This document shows, one piece after another, positions 10,720 through 20,989 of a stretch of 64,000 nt of DNA. The DNA lies in NCBI GenBank assembly GCA_023627715.1, contig JAMAHW010000032.1, forward strand, positions 62,001 through 126,000. The letters run 5' to 3'. Numbering within the stretch: the stretch's first letter is position 1; every line of letters starts with the position of its first letter. Position numbers and translations under genes: made by a program. The stretch is from Periconia sp. R9002. Taxonomy: Eukaryota; Ascomycota; Dothideomycetes; Pleosporales; Periconiaceae. The notes under the pieces were generated by a model that worked only from the letters and a program-made list of their open reading frames with translations, ran no database searches and was not told the origin of the DNA.

Positions 10720-11323
10720 ATGTCTTACCAGCTTCCAGCGCAGGAGGATATTACCAACACGGTTAGTCACGGAACCAATCCATTATTGTAAGCCTTTGAG
10801 TAACTTGAACTGACAACGACATCAGTACATGGCCAATCAAATGGTTGCCTGGCGCATCACGACGAAGCTTGTTCCCGGGGCACTGGAAGGAGAGACTGCT
10901 CGAATCTGGAATGAAATTCTGCACCTGGAATTCCCAGCGACGGAAGGTTACTCCACTGGTCCGGAAGTCCAAATCATTGGCCGCCCAGCGGACCTTTTCA
11001 CCACTCACGTCGTTTTCGAGAATCGAGCACAGGAATTCAAGTTTCTTATTGTCGAATGCAAGAGGCCAGCCGTGGAAGGACAAGATGAAGTTTGGGCGAA
11101 TGCTACGCGCCAACTCATCGCTTATCTTTCTGGCATCGCCAACACAAGACCCCGCGGACGGAAATTTGGCGCAATCGCAGTAGGAAAGGTAGTTAAATTC
11201 TATGAGTGGGACAGGCCTTCTATGAGCCTTACTTTCCTCGCCAACGGTGCCCACTTCTACCTTGATCGGCAATGCGCAAGCGTCACTCAGTGGTTGAGGT
11301 TCTTCCGCGACAATCATCAGTAG
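10720..11323 (+). CDS. Small PD-(D/E)XK-like nuclease-fold protein
   Basis: Predicted 179 residues from exons 10720-10761 and 10826-11323, over a 64-nt intron (GTTAGT...ACATCAG). The core shows a pattern typical of the PD-(D/E)XK restriction-endonuclease fold: Asp in GRPADLFTTH, then the strand FKFLIVECKRP with the Glu-x-Lys pair, then a helix (VWANATRQLIAYLSGI) and the strand RKFGAIAVGKVVKFYEW. Fungal stand-alone proteins of this sort are common and uncharacterised. Whether it cuts nucleic acid is unknown. No methyltransferase or other partner is adjacent, and there is no signal peptide. Fold assignment is by motif only. Confidence 0.6.
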
Positions 11324-11579
11324 GCGTCATGGGTTGAACCCGATCAAGCACTGGTTGGAAGTTGCGCGTGTCAGATACCATCAGAATTTAGAGGGTTGGG
11401 TGGAAATTTCGGTTAAAGTTTATATGAAGATTTTTTGTGTAGAAAGACACTTATACAAGTTGTGTCATTAAACCTTTGCATAGTCAATGGCAGGCCCATT
11501 AAAATCTTATCAAACTCGTCAACGATAAATATCTCTAACGTGTTTCTACTCCAAAAGACCTGTCGCTATTCCGACACCT

Positions 11580-12047
11580 TCACTCGGAAATCATTGAATT
11601 GACCATCCACCTTAGTAGTTGTCTTGATTCCGCGTGCCCCACTATCTTGCGCTGTTCACTACCATCCCTGATCGCGACAATACGTCGTGGAAATTTTCCA
11701 GCCACTTTTGCGAACATCGTTGGTGCTAAGCACATTGAGAACATGTCGGAGGGATAATGCCTCTTTCCTTGCCCTCTCAGAGCTTCGTGCAGTACGGGCC
11801 TAGTTCCTGATATCTCGACCATTTGTTTCCAGCTCAGCAGAGTCTCGTAAGCCTCGGGTGAGAATAGAGGGGTGGCGTGCGCCAACACCACCTTGCATGC
11901 GGCGTACCTTGTCGCTACCAGATATTCAAACTGCTTCTTCTCTCTTGTCCGCAGATCCGCCTTGTAGACATTAACTTCCCCACTCCAGGCTGCTTCTTCG
12001 ACACCTTCTTTCCCTAAGATGCACGGGCAGAGGAAATATGACTGCAT
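11580..12047 (-). CDS. Hypothetical protein of 155 residues
   Basis: An open frame of plausible composition (KADLRTREKKQFEYLVATRY, SPEAYETLLSWKQMVE) that I cannot assign to a family. It has no signal peptide, no clear domain and no visible intron. It lies between the PD-(D/E)XK-like gene and the broken FAD oxidase, so it may itself be a remnant. It could also be chance. Confidence 0.3.
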   Translation of the reverse strand: MQSYFLCPCILGKEGVEEAAWSGEVNVYKADLRTREKKQFEYLVATRYAACKVVLAHATPLFSPEAYETLLSWKQMVEISGTRPVLHEALRGQGKRHYPSDMFSMCLAPTMFAKVAGKFPRRIVAIRDGSEQRKIVGHAESRQLLRWMVNSMISE

Positions 12048-12500
12048 TGATCTTGTTCTGGTTCATGAACCGCACGCTCATCTTTTCGCTTCACCGAGGC
12101 AGGTTTGATCCTTTTGGGATCGCTGCATTCCCCTCTAGCACTGAAAATTTGCCTCATCCTTCACACACACACTCTCTCTCTCTCGAAGTGACCTATGTTG
12201 GGAAATCTGCGGCGGCAGTGCATGGTGATGGGCGTCGATTCTCGGCCTCGACATGTTTGTCAGATACAACAAGCCAATAGCTACGCCGCAGTCTAGAATT
12301 TGGCCGGCGAATCATATATAGACCGTGTCATGTCACGACTAGGCAACACATAAATAGGCTTGCTATGCCACTGGTGTGTTTCTGCCTCACACACCGACAA
12401 TCTTCCTCCTTTACCCTGCGAGGCAGACAGTTCAACTACCAAAGTGCCCAATCTATCATTGTTGCTTCCACTTAAAGACATTACACCGTGGATTCTGTAA
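12048..12500. other. Intergenic region with CA/CT microsatellite
   Basis: Short stretch upstream of the FAD oxidase relic. A (CA)n(CT)n run lies at about 12165-12186. Nothing else seen. Confidence 0.4.
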
Positions 12501-14222
12501 GTGCCGTTGTGCTGCATGACCCTCGCATCTGCCATGTCGGCGGACGAGATTGTCAGTTATTTTCGTCGTACCTTGTCGCCTGCCTCTTCCGTCTACCTCA
12601 CGTTCGATCCTACTGCGACGAATGCCACTACGCGACGATGGAATCTGTGGAGTGCTCCGAACTACATTCTATCAGTTAAACCTTCCACACGCACCGATGT
12701 CCAAAAAGTGGTCAGTCTATGGACACGTTCCTCTTTGCAATGCATGAATTGAGGCTGAGGCATTTGCCGAACAGATCCAGTATGCCTCCGAAAAGATGAC
12801 GCCCTTCCTAACTACAGGTGGTGGCCACGGATATTCTGGTACTCTCGCCGCCGTCGACTGCGGCGTTCAATTGGACATGAGCAACTTTAACAGTGTTACC
12901 ATCGATGATAACAGAAATTTGATGACCGCTGGCGCATCTCTGCGATTCAAAGATGTCGCTGCTGCTGCGCATGCGAAAGAAAAATCATTAAGTATATCTT
13001 CGCTTGAGCTCTCATGCTGAAGCTACCTATCTAACGCGCTCTAGCTATTGGTGCTTGTTCCTGCGTTGGGATTAGTGACGCTACTCTTGGCGGAGGGATT
13101 GGTTTCTACTCTGGACTTTACGGCACGTTGGCAGACTCACTTTCCTCGGTGGAGCTAGTGACCGGTACGGGAGAGATGCTTGTTGCGTCTGACGCATAAA
13201 ATCAAGAGCTCTTCTGGGGCATAAAAGGCACGGGGTTCAACTTCGGCACAGTAACATCCTTCACCTATCGCCTCCACGACGAGCCAAATGGCGGCATGGT
13301 AATGAATGTCGACATGACTTTCATTGGCGCTGAGAATGCGTTCATTTGGGAGTTTTCGAAGAAGATGCTGGGAACACAGCCACCAGAGTTGAGTTTGGTA
13401 TTCGCAATGCGGTACGATGCTGAGAAAGGTGATGTACGGTTCCGCATCCTTTTCCTATTGTTCCTCCGTTCTCAACAAAAGATGCTGATTCAAACATTAG
13501 ATCGCCATCATTGTCAATGCCATCTACGCGGGACCCCTCGAGGACGGCAAAGCATTGCTCGAGCCTCTTCTTCAGCATAATTCAGACAACGTAGTGATTT
13601 CCTACATACCGTGGCCTGAAGTTCCCGACACCGCTGTCTATGGTATCACCAAAATGACATGTGCTAACAGCTACACCCACATCCCACACGCCATCAATCT
13701 GTACAATATTAATGTCCAAGCGTTGCTCGATGTGACTAAGTACGTGTACGATACTGCATCAACCACACCGGCGGTGCAGGGCACACTCTTTACATTTACG
13801 CAGTATTCCAGCCAGGGATTTAGTGCGCACACTGATGCAAAGCAAGCGACCAAGGGTCGGGTCGGATTGGCATTTCCCTATCGCGATCCCACCGTATTTG
13901 TGTAAGTCCATCTAGTCTCGGTTCCTCACAACCCGTATCATAGTGGTTAACGTGAACCTGTAGCCAAGTCGATGGTCTAAGCTTCGACCCGTCCTTCGTC
14001 TCGGTCCTTGATGACTTTGGCGAAGAAATCCGCACACGGCTTCTCCATTCTTCGAGCCAAAAGTCCTTGGAAGTGTATGTGAATTTTGCTCGGGGTGATG
14101 AGGACGCGCATGCATGGTATGGCAAGGACAACCTTCCAAGGCTGAAAAAGTTGAAAACGAGATACGATCCTCGAGGTTTATTCTCGTTTTATAACCCCAT
14201 TCCCTCCGCATCGGGGTCTTGA
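12501..14222 (+). pseudogene. BBE-type FAD-linked oxidase, broken by one stop codon
   Basis: The five exons (about 12501-12710, 12775-12991, 13045-13433, 13501-13901, 13964-14222) join into a berberine-bridge-enzyme-like FAD oxidoreductase. Recognisable parts are TTGGGHGYSG (the His region for covalent FAD), then GACSCVGISDATLGGGIG with GLYGTLADSL, ELFWGIKGTGFNFG, and the C-terminal substrate region ending YDPRGLFSFYNP. All four introns have good GT-AG ends. The break is a TAA at 13197-13199 between SDA and NQELFWG, where the family has a charged residue; CAA to TAA would be a RIP-type change. A 42-nt intron could skip the stop, but it would be unusually short and delete conserved sequence. 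Such oxidases often tailor polyketides and alkaloids. Either a young pseudogene or a sequencing error; the start codon is uncertain. Confidence 0.75.
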
Positions 14223-14567
14223 GGGAGGGTCGTGAGGCCTGGGATTCGGGTTTGCCATCGAGCGTGATACATGTACGTATTCAATTTAATGATGAAGCCA
14301 AACATGGGTACAATTTAGTATGGTGTAGCATGTAACCTCGGGATACTTAAGTAAATTGAGTACTATTGCGAAAATATCTCTCAATTTGATAATCATGAGA
14401 AACCCTCTTGTTTGTGTTCAGTAGTGTGTTTCGCATATTATTTGTTAGCCATAAGAGCAGGAGTATGGCCTGAAGCATATTAGTGACATTCACGAAGAAA
14501 AACTCTCCCCAAGAAGTCCTACCACCATAAAATGTGTCTTTCATTGTGTAGCAACTGAATCGATAAT
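14222..14567. other. Intergenic gap, nothing seen
   Basis: About 345 bases between the FAD oxidase relic and the ketosynthase relic, AT-rich, without motif. Confidence 0.4.
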
Positions 14568-15519
14568 GTGAAGGGTTTTCACAGGACATTTTTCGGTATG
14601 GACGCAAGAGAAGTGGCGAACTTGGACCCCCAGCAAAGAATTCTTCCGAGCTTTCCTAAGAAGCACTTGATGCAAGCGGATACCTTGTTTCCCACTTTCG
14701 AGAAAAGGGCAAGCATGACAAAATATCTTGATAAAGCTCACGCTCACGCACCTCTGGCTTATGCGTCTACGGGTACTCTTCCCGGATTTCTTTGTAAATG
14801 CCTGAGCTACCGATATGGTTAGACTGGGCCTTCTGAAGTCATTGATACTGCCTGTTCATTATATAAGGTAGCTATCAGTTGCCGTAGTTCAGAGAGTGCC
14901 GGATTAGTGGTACGGAAGAGACTTGCTCGTGCAATAGAGGACGCATATGAAATCTTGGGAGTGATTCCTGGTATGGCAACGGATCGTGGTGGACTTTCAT
15001 CCTCGTTGACATGACCTTCCTCTGACTCCCTGAAATTGTTCTTTCAGAATGTCCTGCGGAAAGCACATTTACAACCCTCACACATCACCTATGTGGAGGC
15101 ACATGGAACTGGCACCCAAGCTAGAGACCCGATTGAGATAGAAGGTATCCGCTCTGTCTTCGCAAGTTCACCAACCAAAATACTGTTGCTGTCTGCTCTA
15201 CTAAAGGGAGCGTTGGCCATTGCAGAAGCATTGCGCATGTGGCTGGTTTGGTGAAGCCTTGGTGATGGTCAAAGATGGTGCTACTCCCGCTCAAGCAGAC
15301 CATCAGGAGCTGAACCGGAAAACCGAACTTTTTGATTACAGAAAAATACAGATCAATAACAGCATTTCACTTGAGAATCCACCACTGCGCACCGCTTCAT
15401 CTGAATCTGAGAGGCACTCACTGCTCAGGCTTACTGCGAATGATATATTGTCTTCTCTTCAAGCTCTGGAATCGCACAAACTTCCGAATTTCGTGTACAC
15501 AGAAAACCCTAACCGGTAG
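14568..15519 (+). pseudogene. Wreck of a polyketide synthase ketosynthase domain
   Basis: Pieces of a type I PKS KS domain appear in the right order but in different frames and with stops. Seen are FFGMDAREVANLDPQQRI, then YASTGTLPGF, an in-frame TAG at about 14820, the active-site block VIDTACSLYKVA near 14844, then ITYVEAHGTGTQARDPIEIE with the catalytic His, and a frame-shifted trace of the KxxxGH/AGLVK segment near 15206-15262. The loop between the Cys and His blocks is far too short, so much sequence is deleted. No acyltransferase, ketoreductase or carrier domain follows. It cannot make a working synthase. It shows that the locus once held, or received a copy of, a PKS gene. Confidence 0.8.
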
Positions 15520-15754
15520 TTTTACTGTTTAGTGAACAATACGACAGAAAGGTCGCGCTGGGTCCCACTTTCTACACTTTCGAAAACATTCTAAATTATT
15601 TCGGATATTCGACCATTCATCATTTACTTCTAATACTAAGAGAAATGAAGAAGATAGGAGAGTATCCGTCAATATATATATAATGAAAAGGCTTAGCATA
15701 AACCAAAGCAAATGGCAGGCTGCTTAGAACACACGCGAATGATTGAGTGCATGC

Positions 15755-17546
15755 TTACATTGCCCCATCCGGCAACACATTCTCGATAATATACTCAATC
15801 GGCTCCTCGCGATACGTATCACTCTCCACCCATGACCCATACCCATTCAGTACCATGGCCTTTGCTGCTTCACCATATTTTGGCCAGATTGGAAGCCCCA
15901 AATTCGCTCTGTCACCAACTCCATTCGGATCCAAATCGTGTGCAAATGTAGCCCACATCGAGGACATTTGATACGCCAAGTTCTGGTCCCACGGATGGTC
16001 CGGAATGCCATTGGAGAACACATACGATTGCTCAATACCGGTTCCAATGCCTCGACCTGACTGCGCTCCGGGGGGTAGGTGGTTGAAGCGGTATTTGTAC
16101 ACGGACACGCCATCGTGTGCGAGGGTACGCGCGATCATGCGTGCTGGCGCAACCTGTACAATATCACCGAATACCGAACAGGCCATTTTATCAAGCTTTC
16201 CAGGAGAGAACTGCTTGCTTCCAGTGTTATAGGGGCATCCAAGTCGAGATTCGCTGGGGTACATGCTGATTAGGGTAGATACGGTTGCGTTGGGGAGCTT
16301 CTGGGGCCGGAAGTAGCCATCTGCGACTGGGCCGGCGAGTTGTTCAGTGGAATTGATTCCTTTAGGTGCGGAGGTTGTGCCCTCGTCTGTGTTGGCGCCC
16401 ACGATCGTCGGAACCTTGATGTATGCGCCGGCCGGGAGAGCGTGCTGGATGGACGTCCGGCTGAAAGATCCGTCGATGGATTGTCCTGTGGATCGACCTA
16501 CTTGTGCACGAAATGTTGCTACGGGGAGACTGCGAATGCAGGAAAGCTTCTGGATCGCACTGCCGTTGGTATGATTAGAACAATAGGTATCCGTAATGAG
16601 GGAGTCGAATGCCGATTGAAAAGCAGGCGTATCCGGATACGTGAGGGGAAAGGCACCGCCGCTTTGAAGTATGGCACCATGGAAAAGATTGTCATTGCGT
16701 CCACCGTATGCCATGAGATGTGAGTAGATGGAGACGGCTCCTGCACTTTCCGGCTGTTAGATGTGTTTTGTCTATGCCCAGAATCATGTCAAAGGTATTC
16801 ACCTGGCTATGGCAAACCATGGATGATTGTGGAACCGTGCAATTCACTTACGATTCGCCCGCTAGAATGACTCGGGCAGGATTGCCTCCAAACGCAGCTA
16901 TGTTCTCCTGGACCCAACGAAATGCAAGACGCTGGTCCAGCATTCCGATGTTGAGCAAACCTAATTCTGCCATTTCTTTGCCATTCAAAAAACCAAAAGG
17001 GCCTAGACGATAGTTCTTGCTATCGTTAGCTCGCTTGTTTGAATGCAACTTGAAAAAATGACAAAGATGTAGACTGACAATTGAGACGAAGATGATCGAT
17101 GTTCCAATTTCTCGCGAGATACGTGTTATTGCCGTGCCTTCAAACGTCGGATCCGCAGTATAGCCGCTCGTCAACCCTCCGCCATATAACCAAATCAACA
17201 CTGGCAAAGACTCGTTTTCTATAACGCTTCTAGTCGGCCTCCAAATATTGAGTGTCAGACAGTCCTCGCTAGCATTTCCCTGATTTCCTCCATTGAAGCA
17301 AGCAGGGCCAAAAGCATCAGCCTGTCGCGTGCCAAAGGCCTTCTTCAAAGGCACTGCTTGACTAAGACGCAAGTCGCCCACGGGTGGCTCAGCGAATGGT
17401 ACACCAAGAAACTTCTGCACGCCGTTTTGTGCGTCTGTGAAGCCGATCAAGGTTCCATTGCGTATCGTCACTGACGCTGGTGCACTGCTGCCGCATGTAA
17501 CTAAGGGAAAGACAGCGAGCACGAAAAGTACGGATAATAAATCCAT
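15755..17546 (-). CDS. Secreted type-B carboxylesterase, catalytic His replaced
   Basis: Predicted 540 residues from exons 17079-17546, 16852-17015 and 15755-16745; introns are 63 nt (in frame, no stop) and 106 nt. A signal peptide (MDLLSVLFVLAVFPLVTCGS) is followed by FLGVPFAEPPVGDLR, SEDCLTLNIWRP, LIWLYGGGLTSG (oxyanion region), FVSINYRLGPFGF and the elbow VILAGESAGAVSIYSHLM with the Ser nucleophile. The acid is likely the Glu of GANTDEGTT. Where family members have His before a (F/Y)VF motif, this protein reads GIGTGIEQSYVFSN, with Thr at the aligned position. The frame is otherwise intact, so this may be a pseudoenzyme or use a displaced His. The start at 17546 gives the cleanest signal peptide; 17570 is also possible. 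Confidence 0.85.
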
Positions 17547-17687
17547 CGTAGATGTATTGGAGCGGAGCATGAAGGAAGGATGGAATTTAGAGACAAAAAT
17601 ATCTACTATATCATTAGATGAGTGGTCCGTTGCAGCCTGCATTCACATCTGAATTCAACCGCATTTACGCATGAACCCTGACGCATA

Positions 17688-18710
17688 ATAATATACTAGT
17701 GGTAATTAGATAGTTTATAGCACTATAGTACTAAGGGCTATCTCTACCTAATATAAAAAGGAGGAGGAATATATATTAAATATATAAAAATAGAAAATAA
17801 AAAAAATAGCACGTAGGCGCTAGGCTTATAAAAGCCTAGCGCTTATATATAATAAAAATATATTTATAGAAAGTAATAACGCTCTCTCTAATATTACTAT
17901 ATTTTAATAACTACCTATTAAATAGTAGAGTAGTTATAAAATAGGCCTAGACTAAGTCTAGTACTATATTATACTATACTTTCTAGGCGTAGCTACTTAT
18001 ACTAGAGAGATATTTTTACTAGTATATAAAGGGGGGGGGCTTTACTACTACTAGTAAGTAGACTTTACTTCTAACTCTAACTCTAAAACTTTATTTAACC
18101 TAACTCTAAGACTTTATCTAAGCTAACTAAGTTAACTAAACTAATAAATATAATATTAACTTAAATAATTACTTTTAATATTTTTAATCTAACACTAAGC
18201 AATTTATAGCTACTACTTATATATAAACTTAGTAGATTAAATATTAGCGTAGTAGTTAGTAATATTATTACTTTTATTATATAACTTATAGCTAATAAAA
18301 GAGACCCCATTATAAGGCTAAATATATAGTAAATAGTATATATTTTTACGTAAAAGCGTACGTAAGTAGGTCTAGTAGTAGTAATATAGGTAGAAATAGA
18401 TAACTATAAAGGGTAGCTACACGTAATCTTATATATAGTATACCTAAACTATAGGTATAAAGATCTAGTATAAGCTTTAGATATAGTAGAGGTAGTAGCG
18501 GTAGTAGTAGTAGTAGAGAGGTAGCTAGTAAAGAAAAACTAATAAAGATATTATAATACCCTTATATAAGTTATAACTATATAGGGCTATAGTTATTAGT
18601 AAGAGATATAATAAAGAAACTATAAAAATACTATAAATATATTTTGTTAAATTATCTATATAATAAAGTGCTTTAGTGACTCTATATAAAGTGAGATTAA
18701 TAATATACAA
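17688..18710. repeat. Extremely TA-rich block, probably a RIPped repeat
   Basis: About 1 kb made mostly of A and T with abrupt borders. CpA and TpG dinucleotides are nearly absent through the first 900 bases while TpA is everywhere, which is the mark of exhaustive repeat-induced point mutation on both strands. GTA/CTA triplet runs (near 18490) and a nine-G run (about 18031) break the pattern. No open frame of interest. The parent element cannot be identified. Confidence 0.8.
17817..17842. repeat. Perfect 11-bp hairpin inside the TA-rich block
   Basis: GCGCTAGGCTT and its exact reverse complement are separated by ATAA. It is one of few GC-containing spots in the block and may be an end or a structural piece of the original element. 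Confidence 0.6.
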
Positions 18711-19290
18711 CCCTGTCTAGTCAGGGGATGCATGGCTAATCTAATCTGCATTGTACAGATGAGTGGAGATTGGACTGGAAAAACGCGGGGGAACATCTAC
18801 AGCGCACAGATTGTTGAGAGACTGCATATCAAAAGCTGTCTTGTCTTCCCCAAGGACGGGTAGTACAATCACTCACAGCATCATCACTTCGTAAAAAAAA
18901 CATAGCAACGTCCTTAGCTGGGACGTGCATAAAGGCAATGAAGATGCAGCAATTGAAGCTAAAGATTCCTCATTGCTACTGACTGTCAGGTCTCTCTACA
19001 AAAAGACGTGGAATTAAGTCTTTACAACTAAAGAAATTAGTATGAAAAGTACGAATCTATCATCGCAGGATATTGTGCTAGTCCCAGTGTCAATGTCGTC
19101 ACAAAAGAAATAAGGTCGCAGACACACACAGGCCATTGTTAGGATATCCATTCCTTTTTTGCCTCGCGGCCCTTTGCTTTTATCTGTTCTAATCACCGAG
19201 TCAATCTCTCAATTCCGGTAATCAACGCCTGCTCTTCAACCGCGAAGGTGATGCAAAACCTACCTAGCTCTTCAGTTGCGAAAATACACC
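18711..19290. other. Intergenic region, nothing seen
   Basis: Normal-composition DNA between the TA-rich block and the aminotransferase relic; no motif recognised. Confidence 0.4.
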
Positions 19291-20020
19291 GATTTCAGAT
19301 GGCTACGCCTTCACCCGTCAAGCGTTTAAAGTCGCGTCTCAAGATCTTAGTAGATGCAAACCAAGATCTTAAGTCAATTCTTTGACCAATTTTTCCGACA
19401 GAATACACATGAATGAATAGTAGACCCATCAAACAAAAACTGTGGGTCCTTAAGAACGCCTGCCCACATGTCATGGATAACGGCTGGCACTCATTCAAAA
19501 GCAATGTCAGGTTGTGAACAACGCTTGTTAAACCGCCACAGAAAGACTTCATTTACGATTTTCCAGATACTGCTGCTCTCACAGCCTCATTCTTAGAGCA
19601 TAGCGCACCCAGTCGAAGGCCTGTAGTACCGAAATCCTTACCCATGCCGTACACAACATGTACGACACAACGATCAATACATTCCTCATGCAAAGAACGA
19701 GACCGACGTGAAGCTGTACAATTGGGAGGCCCAAGGCAGTGGCAAACAAACATTACGAAAACTTTGCCACTAAAAATTTGCAGAACGTGGGAACCTGTCT
19801 GGTTCGTCTGTTGCAATAATATGTACATCGTTGATGTTGATGTCTTCCTTAGTACGTCCCACGAGGCTAGGATTGCCAGTCTGCAACCAGTCCTCAGATG
19901 TAAGAAATATGGCTGTAGCCGTTTCGTTGCAGCCCGGCCGCTGAATTTGAGATCGCCTGACTGCTCAGACGCAGCCAGCTCTTCTTCAAAGTTGACGAAA
20001 TGCATCTTTGCAACTAGTAG
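19290..20020 (-). pseudogene. Relic of an ACC-synthase-like PLP aminotransferase
   Basis: The minus strand carries YGMGKDFGTTGLRLGALCSK, which contains the Schiff-base Lys and the following GLRLG Arg of class I/II aminotransferases close to ACC synthase. Upstream, HFVNFEEELAASEQSG (19957-20005) and, in another frame, a VHIIATDE-like strand fit the same family. Downstream the frame stops after AVSGKS, and only traces of the C-terminal domain follow in other frames. Several frameshifts and stops are needed to join the parts, so the gene is dead. The intact enzyme would use PLP; its role in this locus is unknown. Confidence 0.6.
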
Positions 20021-20199
20021 TACATTACATCGCTCACGAACTCAAGGCAATCCGTATTGTAGATAGACCCAGCGCACGTCTCCTTTATTCTTAAAATGAT
20101 CATAGCATGCCTTTTGCAGCGCTCAATCTTGCAAACAATTCGGACGCTGTTACGCAGGTTTCCACGTCGCTGCACGCCAGAATCGAGAGATCTCACTCA

Positions 20200-20960
20200 A
20201 GCACTACCTTTAGCGTTTCAATCGAAATTACCAGATTGGCCACGAAGAAATTGGGGACAATCGTGAAAGATACCTGGCGTCGGCTAAGTAGATCTGGGAA
20301 GCCTGTGGTGGGAGATGTGGAACCGTGAGTGGGCGCCGCTGATCACTGCCATCAATTCGAAATTCAGCAATCCTATGTCACGTGCATATACCGCTAGCAG
20401 GCAGGCCCCTGCAAAAGGGGTTGCAGGCTAGAGGGCTCAGGCACTAGTGCGGGGGCCTGCTACGCCGCATTACAGCATAGTAGCTAGACAGCGTTGAGGA
20501 CTTGCACTCAACTGACAACGAAAGAGTCGATGTGGGGTGTGCTAGAAAACACGCCAACACACGATGTAATATGGCATATTCAAAATACGATGTGTTGATA
20601 GGTGGGCGTATATCAATTAATGTCTGTTGTGTAGCTTTTCTCAGTCATGCAAACAACGAAAAAGCCAGCCTGCCCCGGGTTCTTCGTTACATGGCATGTA
20701 ACTTTCTTACAATTGTGTGAACCTCGCCGCTATGCTAACTACCTATTAAGCAAGACTAAAGGCTTGTCTGTCTTACTCCTGCAGCTGCGCCACTCTCTAT
20801 CTGCATGTGCACGGCACAGGTACTGACTACTTGGGACTTTCTCACCCCTCCCCACCCCCTTCCAACTATATCTAAATCGCTACTCTCGCAGCTATTTACT
20901 GCTCCTTGTATCAATTCGGCCTCTATTTTCTCTCTCCCTCTCCCTCTCTCTCGTAGCATC
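20200..20960. other. Intergenic region with nested inverted repeats and a CT-rich promoter tract
   Basis: GCAGGCCCC (20401-20409) pairs with GGGGCCTGC (20452-20460); inside it CCTGCAA (20408-20414) pairs with TTGCAGG (20421-20427). Further on, 20925-20955 is a CTCTCTCCCTCTCC pyrimidine tract of the kind found in fungal core promoters, just ahead of the methyltransferase gene. Confidence 0.5.
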
Positions 20961-20961
20961 C

Positions 20962-20989
20962 GTCATCTAGCAACAGTCATCTAGCAACA
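20962..20989. repeat. 14-bp perfect tandem duplication at a start codon
   Basis: GTCATCTAGCAACA occurs twice back to back; the last A of the second copy is the A of the methyltransferase-like ATG. It duplicates the translation-initiation context and looks recent because the copies are identical. Confidence 0.8.

Noticed and set aside
13156..13210. A 42-nt intron that would remove the TAA in the FAD oxidase
   Set aside because: Too short for the introns seen here (47-106 nt), without a branch site, and it would delete conserved sequence.
18525..18710. 61-codon frame in the TA-rich block
   Set aside because: Composition is that of RIPped DNA (Ile, Tyr, Leu and Lys only); not a protein gene.
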